Positions 13,360 to 23,689 of a stretch of DNA of 64,000 nt are shown piece by piece. The notes below the pieces were generated by a model. That model made no database searches. It was not told where the DNA came from and saw only the letters and a program-made list of their open reading frames with translations. The first letter of the stretch is position 1, and each line of letters starts with the position of its first letter. Both the position numbers and the translations under genes were made by a program. The DNA is from Rosellinia necatrix (lineage: Eukaryota > Ascomycota > Sordariomycetes > Xylariales > Xylariaceae): assembly GCA_021209875.1 (NCBI GenBank), contig JAGYVD010000011.1, positions 535,871 to 599,870 on the forward strand. Direction: 5' to 3'.

Positions 13360-13635
13360 TACTTTAAAAAGTGAATACCTAGACACGTTTAAGTATTTAT
13401 ATTTTACTTTTATATATATCCCAAGTTGTAAACCAGCTTTAAAAAATAAATACCTAGACATGTCTAGGTATTTATATTTTACCCCTATATATATCCCAAG
13501 TTATAAACCAGCTTTAAAAAATAAATACCTAGACATGTCTAGGTATTTATATTTTATTTTTATATATATCCTAAGTTGTAAACTATTTTTAAAAAGCGAA
13601 TACTTAGATATATCTGGGTATTTGCTTTTTACCCG
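13360..13635 (+). repeat. Palindromic 75-bp minisatellite array inside SNF2 remnant, 4 units
   Basis: Units centred near 13385, 13460, 13535 and 13610, 75 bases apart, with cores around CTAGACATGTCTAG and spacers TATATATATCCCAAGTTGTA. The array lies between the helicase motifs Ia and II of the SNF2 remnant. The helicase frame is the same before and after, so inserted length is a multiple of three. Confidence 0.9.
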
Positions 13636-15239
13636 TGCAACCTAACTACTTATGCTAACTCTAATAATAAATAAAAAAGATCGTAATTATTATATCTGTG
13701 TAAACATTTGCTACCTGCTACTGCAAAAAAACGCGCAAATATGTTTAAAATTTTAGTAAAAAAAACAAAAAAAAATTTAGCATGTTAAATAAAAATAACG
13801 GACCTGCGTAAAAGCTTTTAAAAAACGACGCCTGATATAATAATAAAATTACGTTTATAATTATATTAAACTAATATTATTTCGGTGTTCTAGTTATAAA
13901 TAAAGCTTATATTAGTAAAAACTTAAAAAGTATAACCTATTAAATAGTAAGGTTAATTAAGCGCGACTGCTTTATATTATGTTTTGCGACTTTTTTTATA
14001 AACTATTTAAAAAATATGCTTAAATATTTGCGGCTTAGTTTTAGCTGGCTATTTGCTTTTTTGGAGCTGTTTTTAATATATAATTGTTTAGACTTATATA
14101 AGCTAACTTTTAAACCTGATATTTTTATCGGCAGTTTTTTATTTATAAGCATGGACAGTTAGGCGTATTTAGTAATAGCAGAAGTAAAGCTGATAATTAA
14201 ATATAATAAAAATAAAGCTACGCTAATAAATAAGTTGTTTGCTGCTGCTTACGAGAACTTATATCAATAATAGATATTATTACCTGTTTTTTTCTAACTT
14301 GCGGCTTAGCAGCATAGGTAGAGCTTTAACCTGTGCTGCATTATAATTAGCGTTATATATAAGCAAGTTTTTTTTTAGCGCAATATAAGCATAGCTATTT
14401 ATAACCCGGACGGCAACCTGGTTATACCAGGTAACGACCTTTTAGGTGCTAAGTTTATTACGGTTTAAATCAGGCTTAGCAGTAATAGCGCTAATATTTA
14501 CGGTTTTTAAGATTATAAATATAAGCTTAAGCTTTATGTTATACTACTAGATAAAAAAAACCGATTTATACTTAGTTATATTAAGTAGAGCTATATATAA
14601 AAAGACCTAAAAAAGCTGGATAATAACAAGGTAATATTTGTTAATCTCAGCGTGTAGCAAAAGCTAGACATTTTTGTTTTTAATTAAAATAACAAAAAAA
14701 CGCTCTGCTTTAAAAAAAAGCTTAACGTAATAATTAAGCGCTAATAGCGCTAAAAAAAAAACTTTATTAAAAGTAGGGCTAGATTTAATAAAAACAAGTT
14801 TTACTTAAGTTTAAAATCTGACCTTAAATATAACCTATGTAAGGACAAGCACTCTAGATCTAACTCTAACTTTAACTCTAACTCCGACTCCGATTTTAAT
14901 AAAAGCGTAAAAAAAGCTAACTAGGCCGGGCGTGTGGCAGTAAGTGTCTAAAAAGTCCGGGATTTTATTATTAAAACAAAAAACAGTAGCATTAACTATA
15001 TATTTAAAATAATTAAAGAAAATAAACGTGTAGTTATATTAAAAGATCGTATAAGCTAGTATAAATATTTTATAGCCTGTAGCGCTTTTTTAGCCTACTT
15101 TATAATATAAGTTATAGAGTATATATAGGCCTTAAAAAGCCCCGATAGCCTGCTTAATCGCGCTGTTATTATAATTAAATCGCTATAGTTATAACAATAA
15201 ATATTTTTATATACCGAGCAAAAACATAGGGTAGTTAAC

Positions 15240-15442
15240 ACGTTTAAAATATAAATACTTAAATATATCTAGATATTTATATTCTACTCTTATATATTTT
15301 TTAATTTATAAACTAGCTTTAGAAAGCAAATACTTAAACGTGTTTAAATATTTATATTCTACTTTTATACACTTTTTAATTTACCGACTAGCTTTAAAAA
15401 GCAAATACCTAGACGTGTTTAAATATTTGTTTTCTGCTTACA
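15240..15442 (+). repeat. Palindromic minisatellite array inside SNF2 remnant, 3 units
   Basis: Three units centred near 15269, 15345 and 15420 with degraded spacers (TATATTTTTTAATTTATAAACTAGC). It separates the helicase-C segment ending near 15230 from motif V at 15.59 kb. Again the coding phase is unchanged across the insertion. Confidence 0.85.
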
Positions 15443-16391
15443 TAAATATTATGCTAATATTAATACTAAAAAAATATATTTGTTATTTAAGCTGCTAAGC
15501 GTTAAGCTAGCTATTATCGCGTCGTATTAGTTAAATAAAGAATATATAGCTGTTATTAGTTAGTTTAATAATAAAAATTCTGGCGTAGAAATGCTTATTT
15601 GTAGCACACGTACCGCTAGCGCAAGTATTAATCTTTATTTAGCCTGCTGCAAAAGCTTTGTTGTGTTTTTTTTTTAAAGTGCTAACATGTTTAACCAGCT
15701 TTTTAGTCGCTTAGTACGGATAGGCTAGTTATAATTTATTATATAAATAATTTTAATCGTTATAAATATTATTTATAAGCGCTACGAAAGTATTATGTAG
15801 CAGAAGTTTTTGCAGCAGCTTATAGCAGAAAACAAAATTAACTAGCAGATCGGCGGCAAACTAGGCATAATTATAACTTATAAGTTAATTTAATGCTTTT
15901 ATAATTAGCTGTATATAAAATATTTTTTAAAAGCGGTAAATACTAACTTTATGTTAATTATTAGCGGCTTATTTTTAAAAACTAGCAATAATATATTATT
16001 TATAGCCCGGATCGTTATAACGGATCTTAGTTAATATAAAAAGTTTTTTTATTTTTACGCGATATTTTTTATAAGCGCCGCTTTATATATAATCTAATAT
16101 AAGCAAGCTAACTTTTATAATTATATATTATTTATAACTATAAAACAAGTGGCAGAGCTAGCAGAAGGTTTTTTATAGGATTTTAAAGATAAAGTACTAA
16201 TTAATTTTTTAGAAAGTTGTATTAATAACTTATTAAAAGCACGGGAAAAAAACCGGAAAAACGTTAACGCTTAAGAGAAAAAGGTTATAAAAGCTAAAAA
16301 AGCTTAAAAAAAAGCAGCGGCTAAGCTTAAGAAAGAATTAGCGCTAATAAAAAAAAAAAAAAAGCGGAGCAGAAGGCAGAGAAAAAAACAT

Positions 16392-17660
16392 TAAAAGCTA
16401 AAAAGAAAAAAAAAACGTGAGCTAGATATAGTTAGCTTAAAAAAATAATTAGCTAAAAATGCTATATCGGTTTGTTATTTTTTAGCTTTAAGCTATATTT
16501 ACGTTTAAATTTTTGTTTATAATTACAGGCGACCGCTGCTAGTAGTTATTGCTTTATAGCTTAAATAAGAACTATAATATTTATTAAATAAATAAGCAGC
16601 TTATGCTTTTAAGTAGTTTTTATAGATTAGTAGCAATATAAAGATTTATAACAGTTAAAACAAGGCTTTTTTTTAGATTTATGTTTAAAAAAGAATATAT
16701 TTAAATATAAAAGGTGCAGTTAAGGCCTGCTATATATAAAAGCTGCTTTATAATAAAAGGCGCGACTAGGCAGCTTTTATATATAAAATGTGTTTACTAA
16801 AGGTAGTTATAAGTAAAGTTAGCATATTAAAAACTTGTAGCGCTATTTATAAACTCTGTTTTATTTATTTTATAACTTTTTTTTTTTAACTGGCTTAGGT
16901 TTTTGTTTTCTGCAGCCGTTTATTTGTATTAAATTTAATAAAATAATAGACTTGCGAAACTTGCGGCGCTATTTATAAGTTATTTATTTATTTTTTCTAT
17001 AACTTTTTTTTTTAGGCTGTTAAAAGCATTCTTTTTATATACCTGTAAGCTATTTATTTTTTTTATTATTTTTTTCTTTTAGCTGTTATAAATATTTGTT
17101 TTTTAAACACGGTTTATTAACGTAAGATCTAATAATATATCTGCCTAGTGTTGCTATATTTTTAATTATAAAACAGTAGTTATAAGGCTGGGGCTGGGGC
17201 TAGGAATTAGCGGCTAAAAGGCGTGCTGCTGCAAAAGCGGCAGCAGCAGAGCTATTGCCGGCAGAAAAAGCAGTAGAAGCAGCAGAAGCGGCAGCAATAA
17301 ATTTTTTAATTTTAAATAACGTTAGATATTTTTCTAAGTATAACAACTTTAATGGCTAAAACATCCGCGAAATTATAAAAAAATAAGGCCTAGATATGCT
17401 GCTTTAGTTTTACCTGCTTAAACAAGCCCCGGTTGTATAAGCGGAGCAGGAGTATATTAATAAAGCAGCAATATATAAAAAGTATGCTAAAAAAACGTAA
17501 AACATAAAAAACTTAAAACCGATTATTTAAATACCTAGTATATATTATATTAATAATATAACTAGAAGCGGAACTAACTTTGCGTTATACTGCTACTTCT
17601 TAAAATTAAATAAATTAAAATGTTATTTTTATACCGATAGTATATATAAGACTTTAAGTT
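16392..17660 (+). other. Intergenic/decayed stretch with an Ala-rich coding relic
   Basis: After the Lys-rich tail of the SNF2 remnant the frame is lost in A-runs. AT-rich sequence follows. At 17225-17320 one frame reads an Ala/Glu-rich stretch (AAAKAAAAELLPAEKAVEAA) on GCA/GCG codons, and the same frame gives LNNVRYFSKYNNFNG to about 17360. This could be a small decayed gene or the start of the next one. No domain recognised. Confidence 0.35.
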
Positions 17661-17818
17661 ATTTAAGTAGGGCTATAAAAAATAAATATTTAAACGTGTT
17701 TAAGTATTTATATTTTAAAGCCTGTCTACGACCTAGGATATATATAAAAGTATATAAAAATAAAATGTAAATATTTAAATATGTTTAAGTATTTATTTTC
17801 TAAAGCTGGTTATAAGTT
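17660..17818 (-). repeat. Palindromic minisatellite array, inverted orientation, 2 units
   Basis: Two units centred near 17697 and 17779. The spacer reads AAAGCCTGTCTACGACCTA, matching the reverse complement of the ACCGGCTTT-side spacers, so this array has the same inverted orientation as the one at 11.4 kb. Unit spacing (about 82) is longer than the usual 75. Confidence 0.75.
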
Positions 17819-17964
17819 TAATTATTTAATATAGCTATAGCTAGCATGCTACTACGCTTTATATATTTATATTTTTAAGCGTTTATAGATCAGCTAAGCT
17901 GGGCAACCCGTGGTATAATGTTTAGCTTATAAAATAAAACAGTTTTTATAACAATTTTATTTTT

Positions 17965-18888
17965 TAACAGGCCTAAAAATACTGCTATTATAGCTGCTAT
18001 AAAGCGGAAGGTTATATTAGTGCTATTAAGTAACAGCGTAAACTAAAAGTTTTTAATATTAATATTAGTACTGCTAGCTTTAATAGAATTAAATATAGCC
18101 TGGTTTTTAAAAACGGATTAGTTAAACTTGCCGACCGGTTTTATTTTTATATTTAGTTATTTTATAAAAGATTAAATGCAGATATTTAATATTTAGCAGC
18201 AGTTTATTAAAATGCGCCGCAGAAATAAACTAAAAAAAAAAAATACAGCTTTTTTGCAAATAATAAAGCACGGAACAAAGTTAATATAAAACGTTTTTAA
18301 TTTATTTTAACCGTAGTTAAATCGCGTAAGTATAATGCTGCTTATATTAAGCAGAACGAAACTTATTTGCTTATATAAATATTTAAAAACATATTAAAAC
18401 AGCTGGAACTAGGCTTAAAAAAAATTGCTTCTGCTGCTAATAATAAAAGCAGTAATAATAAAAGCAGCGATAAAAAAAATATATTTATCGATAAAATAAA
18501 AAGAAAAGATTATATATATGTTATAGCGGTAGTGCTTTAAAGCTTTTAGCTTTATATTATTTTTTTAGTTGATATACTTTTTTTTCTGCTGCTATTAAAT
18601 AATTAAATGTTGCTGCTTTATACTGTTTTGCATAACTATTATAATGCCGGCCGTAATTATAACATAAATAAAGTATTATATTATACCGTTAATATAATTT
18701 ATAAGCTAGAAAAAGTGTTAAAAGCTGCAAGCTATATATTAAATATATATATCGCACGGTTATTAGCTTTAGAAATTAATATGCTTGTACTAATATTTAT
18801 TTTTAAGCAGGTGGTAAAGCACGCAAAAAACGTGGCTTTATATTACTTTTTTTTATTTTTAACGCGAAAGCAGCACCGCATATAGTAG
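17965..18888 (+). pseudogene. Decayed gene of unknown family with a 92-codon intact 3' ORF
   Basis: In the phase of 18244 the frame is open across about 300 codons except for TAA/TAG. It reads YKAEGYISAIK near 18000, STASFNRIKYSLVFKNGLVK near 18070, KKKKYSFFANNKAR near 18230 and a Ser/Asn/Lys-rich linker (NNKSSNNKSSDKK) near 18440. The last part, 18607-18885, has a start codon and no internal stop for 92 codons and ends KQHRI. Because it is in frame with the decayed upstream part I read it as the surviving 3' end rather than an independent gene. No family recognised. Confidence 0.5.
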
Positions 18889-19324
18889 TTAAGCTAGTGT
18901 TAATTATAACTCTAGCATAATTATAGTATTTGTTACGATCGCAGATAATTTATCTAACTTTGTTTTGCTATAGCCTAACTTTAATAAGTTTTTAGGCGTT
19001 TTTTCTAACATTTTTAATAACATTTAAACGTTCGTTAACGTTTTTAAGAAAAAAAAGGCGTATTTAGGTTGTAAAAATAATGGTGCGTTTTATTTATTTA
19101 ATATTATTTGCAAAAACAAGCGACTATTAGCCCCGGTAGGCAGAACCAGGTATTTGTATTTTTTAACAGCAGATTTGCCTGTACTATTTGCACTTCTTAA
19201 CTCCGTTTTTTATGCCTTAGATTTTAATGCTAAGGCCTGCTTTAAATATATATATGTAGTAGTTATAACGTAGTCTGTTATAATGCAGCAGTAAGTTTAT
19301 CTGTATTTTAGTTATTATTATAAC

Positions 19325-19540
19325 CTTTTTTTAAAAAACAAATACCTAAACATGTCTAGGTATTTATATTCTACCCCTATATACTTTTTAAAATATAGAC
19401 TAGCTTTAAAAAGCAAATACTTAGACATGTCTAAGTATTTGTATTTTATTTTTATATACTTTTTAAAATGCAGACCGGCTTTAAAAAGCGAATATTTAAA
19501 CATGTTTAAATATTTGCTTTTTATTTTTATATACTACTAA
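19325..19540 (+). repeat. Palindromic 75-bp minisatellite array, 3 units
   Basis: Units centred near 19352, 19427 and 19502, 75 apart, forward orientation, spacers TATATACTTTTTAAAATRYAGAC. Because of the palindromes both strands show short stop-free frames here; neither is taken as a gene. Confidence 0.9.
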
Positions 19541-19639
19541 GATTATAAAGTGTTAATTATTAATATTGTTAAACAGGCATATCGCATGTTTATTAAACCT
19601 GGCAGGCGTATAAATATATAATATTTTAAAAAATTATAA

Positions 19640-20160
19640 CGATGCAGAAAAAAAAAAAGCTATTTTTAATTATATAAAACCTGGCAAAATAATAAAAATT
19701 ATAGTTATAAATATTAATTTAGCTGCTGTGCTAAGCTTCGGAAAAAGGACTTTATACCGGCAAAAATATATTATAAGCTTTTTAAATGACTTAAAAACAT
19801 TATTTTATGCGCTTTTGTTGTTAAATAAAACAGATAATAAATTTATGCTTAAAATAAATATTTTAGCGACTGCTAGGACTATATATAACGACTAAATTAG
19901 TTATGCTATACGATCGTATATAAAAGATTCTTTAAAAAAGGTTTTTTCTGCTTTATTCCGACTTTGTTTTTGCTGCTATATTAAAAATATATTTAATATG
20001 CTGGTTAATTTTTACTTGTAGTTAACATAAAATATTTTAATAGCCGAGCATTATTACTATATTATTTTAAAAGCTATAACAATATTGGACAAGTTTTATA
20101 ACAAAAATAATTTAAGTTTTATAATGCAGCTAAAGGATTAATTTAATTAGCTGTTAAATA
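19640..20160 (+). pseudogene. Coding-like remnant, unknown
   Basis: In the phase of 19732 the text reads YIKPGKIIKII, then AVLSFGKRTLYRQKYIISFL, LKTLFYALLLLNKTDNKF and ILATARTIYND before a TAA, and continues past several TAA/TAG codons to about 20160. It has the same phase as the remnant ending at 18888, with an array between. It may belong to the same former gene. No recognised domain. Confidence 0.42.
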
Positions 20161-20339
20161 TTTAGCTGCTAATGCTAAAGCTTAGCTTTTTAAATTAATA
20201 AAAAATAAATATAAAGCAGCTATAAAATAAGCTTATTATAAAAGCAAACTATGTTATATTAAATAAAATATTAAAAGGTTTGCTAGACTAGCTTTATATA
20301 TAAGTATTAAATAACTAGTTAATATTTAATCGAAGCTGC

Positions 20340-21075
20340 TTTAATAATTAATTAAAACTTAACTTGTTTAATGTTGCTTTATATAAGCCGATAGATTAAA
20401 AGTGGTTTAAAAAACATAAAGAAAAAAGTAACAGCGGCAGCTAAATATCTGCTGATTTTAACGCTATAGAAGACGATATAAACAACAGTTTAAATAATAA
20501 TATAAAAAACAGCATAAGTAACAGCGGGGACCTGATTATAAACGATGTTGAAAATTATTAAGCTAAAGATTTTAAAGCTATTTAAAGTAAAAGCGCACAA
20601 GTCGAAGGCATATAAAGCAAGGCAGCACAGGTCGAAGGCGCATAAGGCGAGGGCGCACAGGGCGAGGCAGCACTAGGCGAGGCAGCATAAGGCAAGGCGG
20701 CATAAGGCGAGGCGGCACAAGGCGAGGCAGCACAGGGCAAAAGCGCATAAGGTAAAGGCGTATAAGTTAAAAGTATATGGGCCGAAAATCAGGATATTAT
20801 AATAAATAAAGTGGCTGTAAATGCTGTAAGTATAAAAAGGCCCTTTAAGGTCGCAGACTTTTAAAATAAAAACTTTAATATAGCAAAGATTATATAAAAT
20901 ATTATAAATATAATATTTATACTTGCAGATATAAACTTGCTTATAGTTACGTAAAAAAGACATTTACCGATAAATACTGCTAGGCAACTAAATAGCGATA
21001 AGTCGACCGATATATCGGACTACAGGTATAATAAAAAAAGGGATAGATTTTAATAGCGTTTTAAATAATGCTATA
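20340..21075 (+). pseudogene. Decayed gene with acidic linker and pentapeptide repeats
   Basis: In the phase of 20601 the frame runs from about 20360: NVALYKPID, an Asn/Asp/Ser-rich linker (NAIEDDINNSLNNN), then eleven 5-residue repeats of type GEAAQ, then IKRPFKVADF near 20845 and RQLNSDKSTDISDYRYNKKRDRF near 20985. Stops are TAA or TAG. The opposite strand shows a 96-codon open frame over the same repeat, which I regard as its shadow. No family identified; a disordered, repeat-containing protein is likely. Confidence 0.5.
20601..20765 (+). repeat. 15-bp in-frame minisatellite, 11 units
   Basis: Eleven units of GGCGAGGCRGCACAA type. The fifth codon alternates between CAA/CAG and TAA, showing Gln-to-stop conversion unit by unit. 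It is among the most GC-rich stretches of the window. Confidence 0.9.
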
Positions 21076-21474
21076 ATAAAGCCTGCAGGCTGGCAGGCCT
21101 GCTAGTTAAAAAAGATATGCTTACGTATAAAAGTTGCCGCGGAGCTTACCTGCTGTTTTAGGCGATATATAAAAAAGCTAGCTGAAAAGCTACTAAAAAA
21201 AATAAATTTACTTTTAGGAAAAAAATTATGTTTTAAAATAATATTATTAAGCAAGAAATAAACAAATAAAAATATTTAATAGCTAAATATATTACGTTTA
21301 GTATGTTTATTTTTTATTATATAATTAGCTGGCTGTAATTTATAATTTCGTTTAATTAAATTTAAAGCATTGCTTAAGCTATTTATAAAAATTGCTATTA
21401 TTATATAAAAAATAGAACTGCTATAGCTGCTGTAGAAGTAGATTAAATTTTATAACTTAATATATTATAAACCG
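21076..21474. other. Decayed sequence without recognised gene
   Basis: Contains a small GC-rich inverted word GCCTGCAGGCTGGCAGGCCTGC at 21082-21103 and short open stretches, then AT-rich sequence to the next array. Nothing further is recognised. Confidence 0.4.
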
Positions 21475-21900
21475 CTAGTAAAAAACAAATACTTAAACAT
21501 GTTTAAGTATTTGTTTTCTGTTTATATATATTTTTTTAGGTCGTAAACCGGCTATAGAATATAAATACTTAGATATGTTTAAATATTTGCTTTTTGCTTA
21601 TATATACTTTTTAGGTCGTAAACCGGCTTTAAAAAACAAATACTTAGACGTGTTTAAATATTTGCTTTTTGCTTATATATACTTTTTAGGTTGTAAACCG
21701 GCTGCAAAATATAAATACTTAAGCATGTTTAAATATTTGCTTTCTGCTTATATATACTTTTTAGGTCGTAGACCGGCTTTAAAAAGCAAATATTTAAGTA
21801 TATTTAAGTATTTGTTTTCTGCCCATATATATTAACTTTTAAGTCGTAGACCGGGTTTAAAAAGCAAATATTTAAATATGTCTAGGTATTTGCTTTTTAT
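21475..21900 (+). repeat. Palindromic 75-bp minisatellite array, 6 units
   Basis: Units centred near 21500, 21575, 21650, 21725, 21800 and 21875. Forward orientation, well preserved spacers TATATACTTTTTAGGTCGTA and ACCGGCT. The stop-free frame gives 25-residue repeats beginning MFKYLLFAYIYFLGR. Confidence 0.93.
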
Positions 21901-22456
21901 ATTTTTTTTAATTTTTTTATTTTTAATTTAAATTTAATAAGTTTATTGCTTAATTTAAAATATATTTAAAGCTAGCAATGTTTATTAAATAAACTTTATT
22001 TTTATTTTTAACTACTAGCTTTTATATTAGATTTTTTTAATATTATAGTTTATTATGCCGGTTAGCATAACATATATTTTTAATATAGCATAAAACTTTT
22101 AATAAATTATTATTAGCAGCGTGTAGTTTTTTAAAATGTTAGGCTATATATAACTTAATTTAGTATAGTTTTTAAAAACTTTTATAATGCTTTTATAAAA
22201 AGTTGTAATTTTTATTCTTTTGTTTTAGCTTAGCATTAAGTTTTTTTAACACTTTTTATTTCTTTTTTTATTTTTTTTTTTTCTTTTTTTTTTTTTTTGT
22301 TTTTTCTCTTTTTTTATTTTACTTTAAAATGCTTTACTCTCCCGCTTTAGCTTAACATTAAAGCTTTTTCGGGAACTTTATCCTTTTTTTTATTTTTTTT
22401 TTCCTTTCCGCCTATTTTATTTTAAAATATTTTTATTTATCCGCTGTATTTTTTTT
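21901..22456. other. T/C-rich tracts, no gene recognised
   Basis: Long T runs broken by C at 22250-22310 and 22380-22410, each followed by a similar phrase (TTTTACTTTAAAATGCTTTACTCTCCCGCTTTAGCTTAACATTAAAG and a shorter echo). Probably a decayed tandem repeat. Confidence 0.4.
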
Positions 22457-22614
22457 TAACCGGCGGTAATTAACACGATTAGACTAAAATAATACATCTG
22501 TTAATAAAAAAATATTTATAAAAAACGGACTAAAACAGTACTTCTGTAATTTTAAATATTTTATTACTAGCAGCTGTGTTATTTTAGTTTGTTTATTTTA
22601 GTTACCGCCGGCTA
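22457..22614. mobile_element. Small TIR element (MITE-like), ~154 bp
   Basis: Imperfect inverted repeats of about 38 bases bound the element: RCCGGCGGTAAYTAA at 22459 and its complement TTAGTTACCGCCGGC ending at 22612. TA dinucleotides at 22457-22458 and 22613-22614 fit a TA target duplication, as in Tc1/mariner-type MITEs. Inside, GACTAAAATAATACATCTG is echoed by GACTAAAACAGTACTTCTG. It has no coding capacity. A hairpin-forming repeat of other origin is possible. Confidence 0.65.
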
Positions 22615-22689
22615 AAAAAAATATATAGCTTTTAGTTTATATGTTTAATAACTATAATTTTTATTACCCGATAACCTTTTTGTTATTAA

Positions 22690-23335
22690 GGTCTAGAAAA
22701 GCTATAAGGTAGCAAGGCCTTAGTTTAAATGTCTGGTTACCGAGAGCTTTGTTATTTAAACGTAAAACAAGCTAACAAGAAATGTTGTTAAAAGGCGTAT
22801 AGTTTTAACGGCTTTAGCACTTTTTTATAGCCGCGCGGGGTAATAAGGCCTTAAGTTTAAGTGCCTGGTTATTAAAGGCCTTGCCGCCCGCACAGATGTT
22901 GTTAAAAGGTTTATTGCTTCAGCGGATATTGCAGAGAGGCTTATCACCTCGGCAGATATTATTAAAAAGCTTATCGTTTCAGCAGATTTAGCATTTTTTG
23001 CGGCTGTGCGGGATAATAAGGCCTTAAGTTTAAATGCTTGGTTACTAGGGGCCTTGCTATTTGTGCAGATGTTATAGAAAGGCTTATAACTTGGATAGCT
23101 TTTAAGGCTTTAGTAGCCGCGCGGGTAATAAAGCCTTTAGTTTAAGTGCCTGGTTACTAAAGGCTTTATTATTTGCGCAGATGTTATAGAAAAGCTTATA
23201 GCCTGGACAGCTTTCAACGTTTTAATAGCCGCGCAGGTAACAAGGCCTTTAGTTTAAGTGCCTGGTTACCAAGGGCTTTACTACTTGCGTAAATATTATT
23301 AAAAAGTTTATTGCTTTAGCAGCTTTAAAAATAAC
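22690..23335 (+). repeat. ~113-bp tandem repeat with internal hairpin
   Basis: The phrase AAGGCCTTWAGTTTAARTGCCTGGTTA recurs at about 22711, 22848, 23019, 23131 and 23243; the last three are 112 apart, the first two intervals (137 and 171) include extra material. Units also share GCCGCGCGGGTAATAAGG and GCAGATGTTATAGAAAGGCTTAT. GGTAAC and GTTACC flank the phrase and can pair. It is unusually GC-rich for the window. Confidence 0.82.
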
Positions 23336-23689
23336 TATAGCTTTTTAAAAATACTTTGGTTAAGTATTATAAAAAATAGTAAAAAAAGCAGCTAGCAGAA
23401 ATAAAAGTAATAAAAAAGCGGCTAGAAAAGCTGACTTTAAAAATAGCAGATAATATTAACTTAAATAAACTATACTAAAATTAATTAAATATTATTTTAA
23501 TTATATAAAACTAAAAAACTTATTTAAAAAGCAACTGTTGTTTAATAAAACAAAAAAATTTGTTGCTAATAATAAAAAAGTATTATAAGAAAAGTTTTAA
23601 TAAAAAAAATTAAAAAATTAAAAATTTTAAAAACAGGAAAATTATTTATAAATAAAAATTATTAATACTTGCTAGTTTTATAATTTAAT
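23336..23689. other. A-rich stretch, nothing recognised
   Basis: AT-rich sequence with runs of A and words such as AAAAAGCAGCTAGCAGAAATAAAAG. No frame persists and no repeat relation to other parts is obvious. Confidence 0.4.

Larger units (their letters stand above)
11725..16391 (+). pseudogene. Decayed SNF2-family helicase / ATPase
   Basis: All pieces lie in one frame (phase of 12228). Visible relics, in family order: Walker A as NKCSTSKT at 13035-13058; Ia-like FGKSKLTRD near 13230; DEAH box as NKAY within VLVINKAYISKN at 13887-13922; SAT motif as CFATF at 13980-13994; a helicase-C segment ENKRVVILKDR near 15020; motif V as ICSTRTASASINL from 15594; motif VI as RLVRIG followed by a stop for Gln at 15708-15728. 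Every change from the family pattern (D/E to N/K, G to S, S/P to F, Q to stop) is a C-to-T or G-to-A transition. The tail near 16200-16391 is Lys/Ala-rich. Proteins of this family use ATP to move along DNA and remodel chromatin; this copy is dead. Palindromic arrays at 13.36 and 15.24 kb sit inside it without changing frame. The start is unclear; codon texture is good from about 11725. Confidence 0.78.

Noticed and set aside
14115..14195. PD-(D/E)XK nuclease motif (PDIFIG ... AEVKL)
   Set aside because: The residues fit the loose motif, but the stretch lies in phase between the SAT motif and the helicase-C segment of the SNF2 remnant, so it is an inter-lobe part of that protein; the resemblance is probably coincidental.
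20673..20963. Minus-strand 96-codon frame with LALCRLALC repeats
   Set aside because: Antisense shadow of the GEAAQ repeat; the + strand phase connects to coding text on both sides and shows Gln-to-stop conversion.
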